A stretch of DNA of 64,000 bases from an uncultured Candidatus Nitrosopumilus sp. (lineage in GTDB: Archaea > Thermoproteota > Nitrososphaeria > Nitrososphaerales > Nitrosopumilaceae), in contig OX638319.1 in assembly GCA_951812655.1 (NCBI GenBank), forward strand, positions 1,279,620 through 1,343,619, written 5' to 3'. The first letter of the stretch is position 1, and the number at the start of each line of letters is the position of its first letter. Shown here in pieces: positions 27,508 to 35,726 of this stretch. The position numbers were made by a program, and so were the translations under genes. The notes beneath the pieces are model-generated. The model was not told where the DNA came from and made no database searches. It was given only the letters and a program-made list of their open reading frames with translations.

Positions 27508-27825
27508 ATGAAACTCCTTGTCACCATCAATCCCACCGTAAAGAGAGGCAACCAGATGCTCAAAGATCTCAAGGCAATTAAGGAACTTGAAAAGTATTAC
27601 AAAGAGCTCAACGGAGAGGCAGCATACTTTTACGAGTTTGAGGGTCGCAAGACGTTTGAATTTGTAATAGATGTGCCAAAACCAGAGAAACTAAGTGAGA
27701 TTGCAGACCCGATGTTCAAGAAGTTTGAGGCCAGGATACTGTTTCAGCCCGTAGTGACTTTTGACGAACTAAAGAAAGCAGCTATAAAGAAAGGTAAGAA
27801 GAGACCTGCATACCATCCCAAATAG
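27508..27825 (+). CDS. small alpha/beta protein, ferredoxin-like fold likely
   Basis: A 105-residue soluble protein starting at the ATG at 27508 (KLLVTINPTVKRG). The strand-helix-strand pattern with RKTFEFVIDVPKPEKLSEIADP and ARILFQPVVTFDEL suggests a dimeric alpha/beta barrel. The tail is Lys-rich. It converges with the minus-strand gene ending at 27840. Function unknown. Confidence 0.6.
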   Translation: MKLLVTINPTVKRGNQMLKDLKAIKELEKYYKELNGEAAYFYEFEGRKTFEFVIDVPKPEKLSEIADPMFKKFEARILFQPVVTFDELKKAAIKKGKKRPAYHPK

Positions 27826-27839
27826 AATGCCCATCATTT

Positions 27840-28196
27840 CTAATTAGAATTGCTTTCAATGTTTTTTGTGATTGTCTTGGCTAGTTCTTTGCTTTCTTCT
27901 GACTCGATTATTATCTTGGAGTAAAAGTCAGACTTTAGCACCAAAATTAGATAGTCATGCTTTCTTTTCTTGACATACCAGAATTGCTTTTGAGTTCCTG
28001 CAATGTACGTTCCAATCTCCAATACTTTTGGTAGATTTGTTCCGACAACTTTGAATCCTGACAAGTTGTGAGAGGGTTCTGAAAATGCTGAAACGATGTT
28101 GCTGTATGGGATGTAAAAGGATCCTTTTGCAGCACCAATTTTTTCCAAGATGTTGAGATTGATTCTCAAGTGATCATCGTAAAGAAGTATCTTCAT
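27840..28196 (-). CDS. PH-like domain protein, last gene of the 28-38 kb operon
   Basis: A 118-residue cytosolic protein. I start at the ATG at 28196 (KILLYDDHLRINLN), which lies 23 bp inside the preceding gene. Strands followed by a C-terminal helix (SEESKELAKTITKNIE) fit a bacterial-type PH domain. No signal peptide, so it is the only clearly intracellular product of this operon. Role unknown; membrane or protein binding is typical of the fold. Confidence 0.55.
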   Translation of the reverse strand: MKILLYDDHLRINLNILEKIGAAKGSFYIPYSNIVSAFSEPSHNLSGFKVVGTNLPKVLEIGTYIAGTQKQFWYVKKRKHDYLILVLKSDFYSKIIIESEESKELAKTITKNIESNSN

Positions 28197-28875
28197 TTTC
28201 TTCTCCAAAGTTAATTCCCAACCTGAGATCAACTGGAAGTGAGTGTTGTATCAGTTCAGGCATGTTGCATGGAAGCAACTCATCAGGCAAATCCACATGA
28301 GTCCCCCAAAACTCAAAATATCTCTTCTCTTCTATGTTGATTAAATCACGGTATTCCACAGCATGTGCCATCTTCGAATCGCCTCCAAAACAGTGAGAAA
28401 CAAAGGTATCGCCTGGATACAACGTGCTTGAATATTGAAAATAATTTTCAGCATCTTCTGTCAGATGATGTTCAAATTCCACCATGATCTCTTTTGATTC
28501 CTCATCGAGTAGAATCACGTTGGAAATATCAAACAGTCTGTTCCTTTCCACCATTTCGTGATTTTCTGGAATGTATGCAAATTCCCCATATGTTGGAGGA
28601 AACACGGTTCTGACTTGAATGTCCTCATCAGGATAAAAGATGTCCCGAGGTGGCCTGCAGATATACTGCTCAGAATCAAGTGGAACACACACATATCCGC
28701 GCTTGCTTTCCTGGTTTTCCTTGCAGATTATATCACACCCATCTTCAAATTCTTGCTGTTTCATTTTTTGCAAGTAACTCCAATGTGGGATTTCGTCTGA
28801 TTCTGCCAGGATCAATGCTGTGACAACCGCAACCAATATGCCCATACAGATAATTATTGCATGCTCCAGTTTCAC
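28174..28875 (-). CDS. exported Cys-containing protein
   Basis: A 233-residue protein. I choose the GTG at 28875: a GGAGG lies eight bases upstream, and the protein then begins with an anchor or signal peptide (KLEHAIIICMGILVAVVTAL). The ATG at 28977 would add a hydrophilic leader and overlap the previous gene by 32 bp. Cysteines pair as CDIICKEN, YVCVP, YICRP, SHCFGG and PCNMP. Eighth gene of the nine-gene operon. No family recognised. Confidence 0.6.
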   Translation of the reverse strand: MKLEHAIIICMGILVAVVTALILAESDEIPHWSYLQKMKQQEFEDGCDIICKENQESKRGYVCVPLDSEQYICRPPRDIFYPDEDIQVRTVFPPTYGEFAYIPENHEMVERNRLFDISNVILLDEESKEIMVEFEHHLTEDAENYFQYSSTLYPGDTFVSHCFGGDSKMAHAVEYRDLINIEEKRYFEFWGTHVDLPDELLPCNMPELIQHSLPVDLRLGINFGEENEDTSLR

Positions 28876-28945
28876 ATTCGTATCCTCCAAACAATAGACC
28901 CGTTGGATATTGCTGCAACTTTTCTTCCAGTTTTCATCTTCTATT

Positions 28946-30028
28946 TCACCGTGTGGAAACCAAGAACATGTCATCATGATTGTACTCTGAGAAATATTGT
29001 GAAACGATGAATGTTTTTAGTAACTCCAGATCTGATCCTGTAATGGCATATGTGAATCCGTCTAGAATGAATTCGACATCATAGTCGCGAAATTTCTCAG
29101 GCTGTTTGCTGTTTTTATCCATCGCACTGCCTCCAATTCTAATCACAGTATCACCGATCTGCCAAAATTCCGAATTTGATTCTGCCAGATTCGAAAAAGA
29201 CCTTTGGTCTTGTGCAGATGTGTTTCTTATCTGAAAGGAGACATCATGATAGTATGAGGAGCCAAAATCAGAATACCTTGCATGGACTTGATTTTGATGA
29301 GAGCTGATTTCTGCCAAGGCAAGTCCTGCAAAATCTACAGGAATCTCCGAATGGTCGGGATTTGTTTTCTCATACGAGTCAACTAGGATTTGGGAGCCGT
29401 GACGAATCTCTTGCATTGACATGGTGCGTCCGACTCCAATGACGCCATTTTCCTGCATGGTCCAGACAGGAGGTTCCACATACAGAGAACCGTCATCGTC
29501 AATTGACAGATCAAGGTATGGCAGACCCAGAGGAGAATCAGTCATCACAGGATACGGATACATGTTTGCACCATCGATCGGTCGATACATAGAGCCCCAG
29601 CAAGGATCCTCCATTCTTTTCCGTCCTTCATCAGGCCAGTATTTCACCTGACAGTGAACGCCCACGGACAATGAACTGTATGCCCTAAATGCCGAGACAT
29701 CGTCTTCATTACCTCCCAATTCTTCGGATAGGCGAATCAGGATGAATTTCTGAAAGACGTCTCGGTTTGTCGTATCCTCTGGATTTGGATAGTAGAAGAA
29801 TTCCATCGTGTTTGGTTTCATTGATGTTACTTTGGAAAAATCAAAATCGGATTCAGTGATGTCAGTTTCATCAATTTCGGTTTCAAAAGTTTCAATCATG
29901 CACGTGTCGCCATTTCGAACTCCGCCATTTTCTGCACAAAGTCTATCCATGTTCATTGAATCAACTGCAAAAAATACGAGAACGGACGCAACAGCAATTG
30001 CAGAAATTGTCAAGAACCTAGTCTTCAT
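28946..30028 (-). CDS. exported Rieske-fold protein lacking the iron-sulfur ligands
   Basis: A 360-residue protein starting at the ATG at 30028, 4 bp inside the previous gene. An N-terminal signal or anchor (1-24) is followed by a Cys pair (CAENGGVRNGDTC) and a domain at about residues 75-190 that follows the Rieske pattern: AFRAYSSLSVGVHCQVKYW, DPCWGSMYRPIDG, then YLDLSIDDDGSLYV. In Rieske proteins box 1 is CTHLGC and box 2 CPCHGS. Here the four ligand positions are Ser121, Gly123, Asp141 and Trp144, while the two disulfide cysteines are kept as Cys126 and Cys143. The fold is probably conserved without a cluster. The remaining 170 residues are unrecognised. Confidence 0.65.
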   Translation of the reverse strand: MKTRFLTISAIAVASVLVFFAVDSMNMDRLCAENGGVRNGDTCMIETFETEIDETDITESDFDFSKVTSMKPNTMEFFYYPNPEDTTNRDVFQKFILIRLSEELGGNEDDVSAFRAYSSLSVGVHCQVKYWPDEGRKRMEDPCWGSMYRPIDGANMYPYPVMTDSPLGLPYLDLSIDDDGSLYVEPPVWTMQENGVIGVGRTMSMQEIRHGSQILVDSYEKTNPDHSEIPVDFAGLALAEISSHQNQVHARYSDFGSSYYHDVSFQIRNTSAQDQRSFSNLAESNSEFWQIGDTVIRIGGSAMDKNSKQPEKFRDYDVEFILDGFTYAITGSDLELLKTFIVSQYFSEYNHDDMFLVSTR

Positions 30029-30690
30029 TTTCCAAAAATCCACGAAACCAAACTATCCAAGTAAACAAATATTCCAAAGAATGGTGCATCATCACCTGCT
30101 GTATTCATTTGTTCTACTTTTACCACTTGACATACACCTTCAACATACCCAGTACCGGGACCACAAAGTGATGTATCATGGTCGTTTTCAGGCACAATTT
30201 TTTTCCAACTGCAACTATGTATGTCATATATCAGACCAGTGTAATCTGGAAGAGAATCATACTTGCATTCAGATGGAATACGATGAGATGCGGCAGGATC
30301 AATCAAGTAATCATACGAAGACTTGGCTTCATTAAAAATATGAACATAGAATACAATCTTGTCTCCAATTTTGTACAGATTGGGAGTGTAAGACATCCCG
30401 TGAGGTTTTTCAAGATATTCTCCGTGCGCAGAAATGATGTCATGCTCAAAGGAATTTTTGATAAAATCATGAACTTTGATTGAATAGACTACCTTACCGG
30501 GTGTCTCCCTGTAACTGTTTTCGTCCTGAGTCTGGACAGATTCAGACAGTACTTCTACAGATAAAACTTCCCCGTAGAAAATAAAATCGGCTCGCTCATA
30601 TGATCTCTCACGATCTAATTCGGGTACAGCAGAGACAGTCCCAAAAAACCCTAAAACAAAAACAAGTGTTATCAAAAGCCTAGTCTTCAT
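30025..30690 (-). CDS. exported NTR/TIMP-like protein
   Basis: A 221-residue protein with a signal peptide (1-21, TVSA). The RADFIFYGEVLSVEV start, a strand with VVYSIKVHDFIKN, and KIGDKIVFYVHIF fit the NTR (netrin/TIMP-like OB) fold. A CGPGTGYVEGVC motif follows near residue 175, and the C-terminus (FFGIFVYLDSLVSWIFG) may be a short anchor. Overlaps both neighbours by ATGA. Three neighbours in the operon share the same domain. Activity unknown. Confidence 0.65.
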   Translation of the reverse strand: MKTRLLITLVFVLGFFGTVSAVPELDRERSYERADFIFYGEVLSVEVLSESVQTQDENSYRETPGKVVYSIKVHDFIKNSFEHDIISAHGEYLEKPHGMSYTPNLYKIGDKIVFYVHIFNEAKSSYDYLIDPAASHRIPSECKYDSLPDYTGLIYDIHSCSWKKIVPENDHDTSLCGPGTGYVEGVCQVVKVEQMNTAGDDAPFFGIFVYLDSLVSWIFGK

Positions 30691-31340
30691 TTTCTTTTTC
30701 TCTGTCTTCTACAATAAACGAAAGTAATTCCACACCCAAGACCAATCACCATTAAAACAAAACCTACGGCGTAAGGAATGTAAAATTCAAACAGCTCCCC
30801 CTCTGTAATGTCTTGTGAGCCATCTACCATTATTGTCTGGCCAGGACCAATGTACCTAAAAGACGAGATGTCCGCATTGGGATCCGTGTGAACATGATAG
30901 ATTCCTGCCTTTAGCGGGATCATCTCTATTGAATATGAGAACGTCTTGTCTCCTTCCAACACGTATGCGTCTGGTTCTGGCGTGATATCCATGTACCAGT
31001 GATTCTGACTGAGAGGTATGAGAATCGGCTTTGTGCACATCTCCTGGACCACACATGAAAAATTGGATTTTAAAAGACTGACAAACCATGAATCGATACT
31101 TGCATAATCGAACCTGATGTCCATTTTTCCCTGGATGTCTCGTTCTACCAGAGATGAAAGGGTGCCGTTTACGAAGAAAGACTCACCTACCGATACCGTC
31201 GTTTTTGAAATGCTCTCGTTCTCAATTCTGTAGTATGCCGTGTCAAACCTAGCTCCGAGCCCATGCCCATACGCCTGAAGTTCCGCATACGTTGCAAAGA
31301 CTAGAAAAAATACAATAATTGTCGAAAGCCTGGCCTTCAT
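30687..31340 (-). CDS. AmoB-like exported protein (stand-alone paralog of ammonia monooxygenase subunit B)
   Basis: A 217-residue protein with a signal peptide, one cupredoxin-like domain and one C-terminal membrane helix (about 186-207), the same plan as archaeal AmoB. The segment GLGARFDTAYYRIENESIS, the GTLSSLVERDIQG stretch and KAGIYHVHTDPN..IGPGQTIMVDG align with archaeal AmoB. The copper-site histidines are retained: His26, which becomes N-terminal if the signal is cut after AYG, and His149 and His151 in YHVH. About 25 extra residues with two cysteines (NFSCVVQEMC) sit before the HVH region. No amoA or amoC is nearby. Overlaps both neighbours by ATGA. Homology is read by eye; function is inferred only as copper binding. 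Confidence 0.75.
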   Translation of the reverse strand: MKARLSTIIVFFLVFATYAELQAYGHGLGARFDTAYYRIENESISKTTVSVGESFFVNGTLSSLVERDIQGKMDIRFDYASIDSWFVSLLKSNFSCVVQEMCTKPILIPLSQNHWYMDITPEPDAYVLEGDKTFSYSIEMIPLKAGIYHVHTDPNADISSFRYIGPGQTIMVDGSQDITEGELFEFYIPYAVGFVLMVIGLGCGITFVYCRRQRKRK

Positions 31341-32521
31341 TTTCTATCCTCAACAGTAATCTGACCGGTCACCCAAGGTTTAATGGAATAATCAAAGGTT
31401 CCAGTTTCATTCATCATCATATTGTAATTGTCATTTGGAAGTAGAGAGAGTATTGTTAAACTCAGTTTATCAATTATGATGCTGTGGGCAACATCGTCTT
31501 CATTTTTAATTACAATTGTTTCACCCAATCTCATCACAATTGGGGGTAGTTGTTGTGGGCTATTGGCCAGACTGCTGTTTTTTGGAATCATCAGCCTTTC
31601 ATATTGGTTCAAATCTTCGTAAAGATCAGTGGCACCAAATAGTTTTATAGTTTCAATATAATCATCATGTTCTACGGCAAGGTAATTCCCTTTGATTGTT
31701 GTTCTATTGTCGTCAACTTCCTCTCCATTGACATAAACCATCCAGATGGTATCGATGAAATGGGTCGGGATGTAGATTTCTACAGCGTTAGTTTGTGTAT
31801 CCAGTACAAAATATTTTACTGTGTTATCATCATCGTTGAAAAGTGATCTGAGGTTATAGTTCCGCTCTTTTTCTGCAACTAATTCATATTCATAATACAT
31901 TGCTCCAATGCCTGGTTTTTCGGTACTTGATTCCCATCGAATCACAAAATCACCGTTATTCTTGACGTGAAAATGAGGAGGATCTCCGTTATCATATGGA
32001 CTAAACTTCCAATCAGGCTCAAAAATTCCAACAGGTTCAGAAAAAGTTCCTATTTTTTTATCAGTATTTACAAGACGGATGTTTCTTTCTTCCATCCAGG
32101 CAATGTAGATTTGATCATTATGATGTGCAATTTGTGGATGAGCGCCAGGCCAGAGAATTTCTCTCTCTAGTGTTACGCCTTTGTCTTTGCTGGTTGCAAA
32201 TACCATGGTATGAGAATTCTGATAGTTTTGATGCCAAACCATGTATGGCTGCCCATCGAAAACCATCATGGAGCCTCCTGTAGATTCCTCATTGTCTATA
32301 GCGACATCGATTGGTTCTGAGAATGTATGGCCTTGACCATAATCATGGCTATAAGAAAATAACGGAGAGTTTTTCATGCGGTTGTTTTCTATTTTCAGAT
32401 TTTCAATCCAGAATTTGTAAACATATTTTTCATCTTCGTCAAATAAATCAAAAGAAGTTACCAGTAATACTGCACCCAGTATTACAAAAAACAATGGAAC
32501 GACTAGGTAAGATCTATTCAT
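31337..32521 (-). CDS. exported protein with propeller-like, sandwich and cupredoxin-like parts
   Basis: A 394-residue protein starting at the ATG at 32521. An N-terminal anchor (1-22) is followed by repeats resembling sialidase Asp-boxes (MVWHQNYQNSHTMVFATSKD, YIAWMEERNIRLVNTDK), suggesting a small or partial beta-propeller. Next comes the sandwich module (VEIYIPTHFIDTIWMVYVNG) and a C-terminal cupredoxin-like barrel with one His kept (DDVAHSI) but a shortened ligand loop (FDYSIKPWVTGQI) lacking Cys, His and Met. Probably structural or binding rather than electron transfer. Overlaps both neighbours by ATGA. Confidence 0.65.
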   Translation of the reverse strand: MNRSYLVVPLFFVILGAVLLVTSFDLFDEDEKYVYKFWIENLKIENNRMKNSPLFSYSHDYGQGHTFSEPIDVAIDNEESTGGSMMVFDGQPYMVWHQNYQNSHTMVFATSKDKGVTLEREILWPGAHPQIAHHNDQIYIAWMEERNIRLVNTDKKIGTFSEPVGIFEPDWKFSPYDNGDPPHFHVKNNGDFVIRWESSTEKPGIGAMYYEYELVAEKERNYNLRSLFNDDDNTVKYFVLDTQTNAVEIYIPTHFIDTIWMVYVNGEEVDDNRTTIKGNYLAVEHDDYIETIKLFGATDLYEDLNQYERLMIPKNSSLANSPQQLPPIVMRLGETIVIKNEDDVAHSIIIDKLSLTILSLLPNDNYNMMMNETGTFDYSIKPWVTGQITVEDRK

Positions 32522-33567
32522 TTTCTTTTTCTCCAAATCGCAAAAACAGATCCTCCGACCACACCTCCAACAATTACAACAGTAAACAAAATTAACACGT
32601 AGATGAATTCATAATCGTAATCACGACTGGGGTTCACATTTAGACGATTTAATTTGTCATACGCATCATCCCACTTCACACCAGTAGTATCACCATCATT
32701 TTCTGAATTCACTACGCAAATGCCGTCTTGCAATGTTGTACCCGGTCCACATTTCTCAGGGACTGGTCTGTCTGGTTCGGGTTCAGGGGTAGGTCCATCA
32801 TGAGTCCATCTCGCCGGTGCTTCTTCATACAATAGAACAAATGACACGTCATCCATCAGTTCTTGAACTTTGTTTCCAATAGTCAAATCAGGGGTCCATA
32901 AAACGAGGATGTCTCTTTCATAGTCTATTGCAATTGATGCAATCGGTAATTCAGTATGATCTAATCCGTGACTAAACAATCCATCCATTAAATCATCTAG
33001 TTCTCCATCAGTCATCTTCGGGGAATCCGCAGGCAATACGATAGAACCGCGAGATACTGCATCTCTGTAAGATTTTCTCTCGTCTGCATCCTGGTATTGT
33101 TGTAAAAGAATATCTTCTTTCTCTGAATAATAATTACCATCCTCAGGCCCTGGCTCCCACACATAACCAGCAGGAGGGGCAATCAGTTTAGTAGTACATT
33201 GATTGGTCTTTCCATTTTCAACATACACCTTGTAGGTTTTTCCAATTTTATAATCTACGTTAACTGACGAACTCATCACTGTGTCATTTTCAAGGAATTC
33301 CAATTCGGAATTTTCTAAAACATGTTTCGGGACATTGGCTTCACCTTTGATCACGTTATGGATAAGGAAAGTAACCTTTTGGGGCCTGTCATAATTATCC
33401 ATACGGGTTACAGTTCCCGTAAATACCAATTCAGATTCCGACAATACGACATCCCAGATAATTTCACTTTCTGCCATACAAAGTGCAAAAGCCTGATCAA
33501 TCCAGACTAAAGGAAATGCGAATATTGCAAAAGCAATCCCAATGATTGCCAAAAACCTACTCTTCAT
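32518..33567 (-). CDS. exported NTR-like protein with C-terminal membrane anchor
   Basis: A 349-residue protein starting at the ATG at 33567. Signal peptide to about residue 29, then an NTR/TIMP-like domain starting at the mature Cys (LCMAESEIIWDVVLSESELVFTG) and including YKIGKTYKVYVENG. A CGPGTTLQDGIC motif follows near residue 272, and a C-terminal helix with a basic end (IYVLILFTVVIVGGVV..WRKRK) anchors it, so the protein faces outward. The middle contains a helical LDDLMDGLFSHGLDHTELP stretch. Overlaps the upstream gene by 11 bp and the downstream gene by 4 bp. Confidence 0.65.
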   Translation of the reverse strand: MKSRFLAIIGIAFAIFAFPLVWIDQAFALCMAESEIIWDVVLSESELVFTGTVTRMDNYDRPQKVTFLIHNVIKGEANVPKHVLENSELEFLENDTVMSSSVNVDYKIGKTYKVYVENGKTNQCTTKLIAPPAGYVWEPGPEDGNYYSEKEDILLQQYQDADERKSYRDAVSRGSIVLPADSPKMTDGELDDLMDGLFSHGLDHTELPIASIAIDYERDILVLWTPDLTIGNKVQELMDDVSFVLLYEEAPARWTHDGPTPEPEPDRPVPEKCGPGTTLQDGICVVNSENDGDTTGVKWDDAYDKLNRLNVNPSRDYDYEFIYVLILFTVVIVGGVVGGSVFAIWRKRK

Positions 33568-35716
33568 TTTCAATCATACCTGAACATTTAGCTAATCTGT
33601 TTTCTGTCATTTTTTTATGGTCTTCATACCAGTATTCTTGGCCATTATGATACCTCTCATACAGTTCTTCACATGATGAATTTGCTGCAAAGGATTCTTC
33701 AATATTGCTGCAATAAAGAACCTTGTCTCTTGCAATTTTTCGGTTATCATCGCTAAGGTATTGCTCTTCCGTATTCCTTTGGATGATCTCATCACAAGAC
33801 ATCTGTTTCAAGCTTTCCATCTCATTGGAAATTTCTTTGTCTCTTGGCTGGATCATAAGAGGCAAGACATCTTCTTGCTTGTCAATACACTCATGCATCC
33901 TTGTGTTCCATGCATCTGCTGTCTCTTTGTCAGGAAATTCCTGGAAAATGTGCTCAAGTTCACTACAATCCATTTCTAGAAATTCATTGGCAGAGGGAAT
34001 GTGTGCGGGTTCTGAAGGAGAAGTCATTGTAGATTCCGATTCCAGACATGCAAAATTCTGCAAGATGGTTGGATGAAAAACATCTCCATTTGAAACTTGG
34101 ATTCGGTAATATCCGGGTTTGTCACAGACAAACACTTCAAAATCACCACCCGCAGGATACGACTCTTCGGTCATAGAATATAGGTTAAAGGTGCCATGTG
34201 TTTCATCAGATTCATGACACATTGTTTCCGAACTGTTTTCAAACACTGGCCGATCATGGCTGTCAATTATTCCTAGTTTGAGGTCCCAGCAACCCGAATA
34301 GTTTCCCCACTCTAGCAAATCAAACTGGACCTTGTCTCCCACATCGTAGTGATTTTGGTGTGAAGTGATTGCATATTCCAGATATTCTTCTCCCGGATGG
34401 TATTGCTGTGAATATTCCCATACTGCTGCCCTTTTTTCATCAAGGGTCTCAACAGGAGTGCTGTTGAAACTGAATGTCCCTTCTAACATCATAGACATTA
34501 CGTTTCTTCCCGTCCAGTCTAATTCCATGACTGGATCAGGGCCGGCAGGCAGCATCAATCGAAGTTTTGCCCAACCTCGTTTGACGAGTTCCGACTCAGT
34601 GTCTGGATAGACGCATGCAGGATTGTAGTGAGTATTCCAAACAGGGTGTTTGTCCTTGTCACAAATGACATGTCCCAGTTTGATTCCCATTTTCATTTGT
34701 TTAATCGGTGAGGGAATAACGTTTGAAACAGATTCTTCATCTGTAGCATGAACAGCCTCCCATTGACCAGAAGGCATTGCGGTGTTTTCTGTTTCTTCAA
34801 CGCAAATTCCATCTTCCAGTACTGTCCCATGCCCGCAGATTTCTTCTAAGGATACGTCTTGTTCAGGTTCTGGAATTAATGATTCATCTTCAAAAATATG
34901 TTTGTCAGGATCAACATCATAGTAATCAGGAACGCAAAGGTCAATGTAGGCCGCAGGATTTATTGGCATGCTAATTGGCGGTTTTTCATTAGGCAGTACG
35001 GGGCGGATTTCAATCAGGTCACGCGCGTCACAGTTTCCAAAAGTCTTTGCAGACGCAATGGTTGCAGTGTACAAATTCTGACTCTCCAGTTTTTTGAGGT
35101 AAAACAATCCATTTTCAAACAAGTCAAATTCCAAGTCATCAGGGTTTTCAATTGCTGTAACCATGTCGGATCTTTTCTCTCCCTTGAAGTACTGGTTTAC
35201 CTTAATGTGGTATAGTGGGGCATGATCTCCCTCTACTGTCATTGCAAGATCAGTCTCAATTAGTGTGCCATCCAAAATTACATCATGGTAATTCCACAGT
35301 AACAACGGAGCATCAGGGGAACTGTCTTTAACTGCATTCCAAGATATTTCAAAACCTAATGCCTCATCAAAATTCATTCCATAGATGTTTGGAACATCGC
35401 CTTGCAGAAAATAGTACTGGTGTACGTTTTTGTGTGCACCGCTGTTGTCTTGCTCAAACCAGTCTCTTAAGGCATTGTTCTTTATCGCAGTTTCTAGTTG
35501 CTGTTTTTTTGATTCCATCCATGTTGAACCCTTATGATCATAATACGGCACCCAGTCTAGTTTTTCTTGTTCTAGTCCGGGATGGCAGCCCCTACAGCCA
35601 TAACATGGAGCATCAGACCAGTCTTGATTTTCCATGCATAGTGCATCAGCGTGTTGCGTATAGCCAAGCAATGAAATTGCAATTGTTGCAAATATTATCA
35701 AAAGTTTAGTTTTCAT
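33557..35716 (-). CDS. large exported Cys-rich modular protein
   Basis: A 719-residue protein with a signal peptide ending HADA. It begins with a dense Cys cluster (APCYGCRGCHPG), then an NTR-like domain (about residues 130-260), CGHGTVLEDGIC (about 294), the module GHVICDKDK..YNPACVYPDT..LVKRGW (about 345-385), a beta-sandwich (about 440-575), and three C-terminal helical repeats, each bounded by cysteines: DCSELEHIF to HEC, SCDEIIQRN to YCS, SCEELYERY to KCS. No membrane segment at the end. Ten bases separate it from the serpin fusion gene upstream. Function unknown. Confidence 0.65.
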   Translation of the reverse strand: MKTKLLIIFATIAISLLGYTQHADALCMENQDWSDAPCYGCRGCHPGLEQEKLDWVPYYDHKGSTWMESKKQQLETAIKNNALRDWFEQDNSGAHKNVHQYYFLQGDVPNIYGMNFDEALGFEISWNAVKDSSPDAPLLLWNYHDVILDGTLIETDLAMTVEGDHAPLYHIKVNQYFKGEKRSDMVTAIENPDDLEFDLFENGLFYLKKLESQNLYTATIASAKTFGNCDARDLIEIRPVLPNEKPPISMPINPAAYIDLCVPDYYDVDPDKHIFEDESLIPEPEQDVSLEEICGHGTVLEDGICVEETENTAMPSGQWEAVHATDEESVSNVIPSPIKQMKMGIKLGHVICDKDKHPVWNTHYNPACVYPDTESELVKRGWAKLRLMLPAGPDPVMELDWTGRNVMSMMLEGTFSFNSTPVETLDEKRAAVWEYSQQYHPGEEYLEYAITSHQNHYDVGDKVQFDLLEWGNYSGCWDLKLGIIDSHDRPVFENSSETMCHESDETHGTFNLYSMTEESYPAGGDFEVFVCDKPGYYRIQVSNGDVFHPTILQNFACLESESTMTSPSEPAHIPSANEFLEMDCSELEHIFQEFPDKETADAWNTRMHECIDKQEDVLPLMIQPRDKEISNEMESLKQMSCDEIIQRNTEEQYLSDDNRKIARDKVLYCSNIEESFAANSSCEELYERYHNGQEYWYEDHKKMTENRLAKCSGMIENEE

Positions 35717-35726
35717 TTTTAATTTC

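Noticed and set aside
28875-28977. N-terminal extension of the gene at 28174 from the ATG at 28977
   Set aside because: It adds a hydrophilic leader in front of the signal peptide and overlaps the previous gene by 32 bp, while the GTG at 28875 has a GGAGG eight bases upstream.
30043-30687. Canonical ammonia monooxygenase operon
   Set aside because: Only an AmoB-like gene is present. No amoA, amoC or amoX frame is visible on either strand nearby, and the extra residues before HVH set it apart from canonical AmoB.
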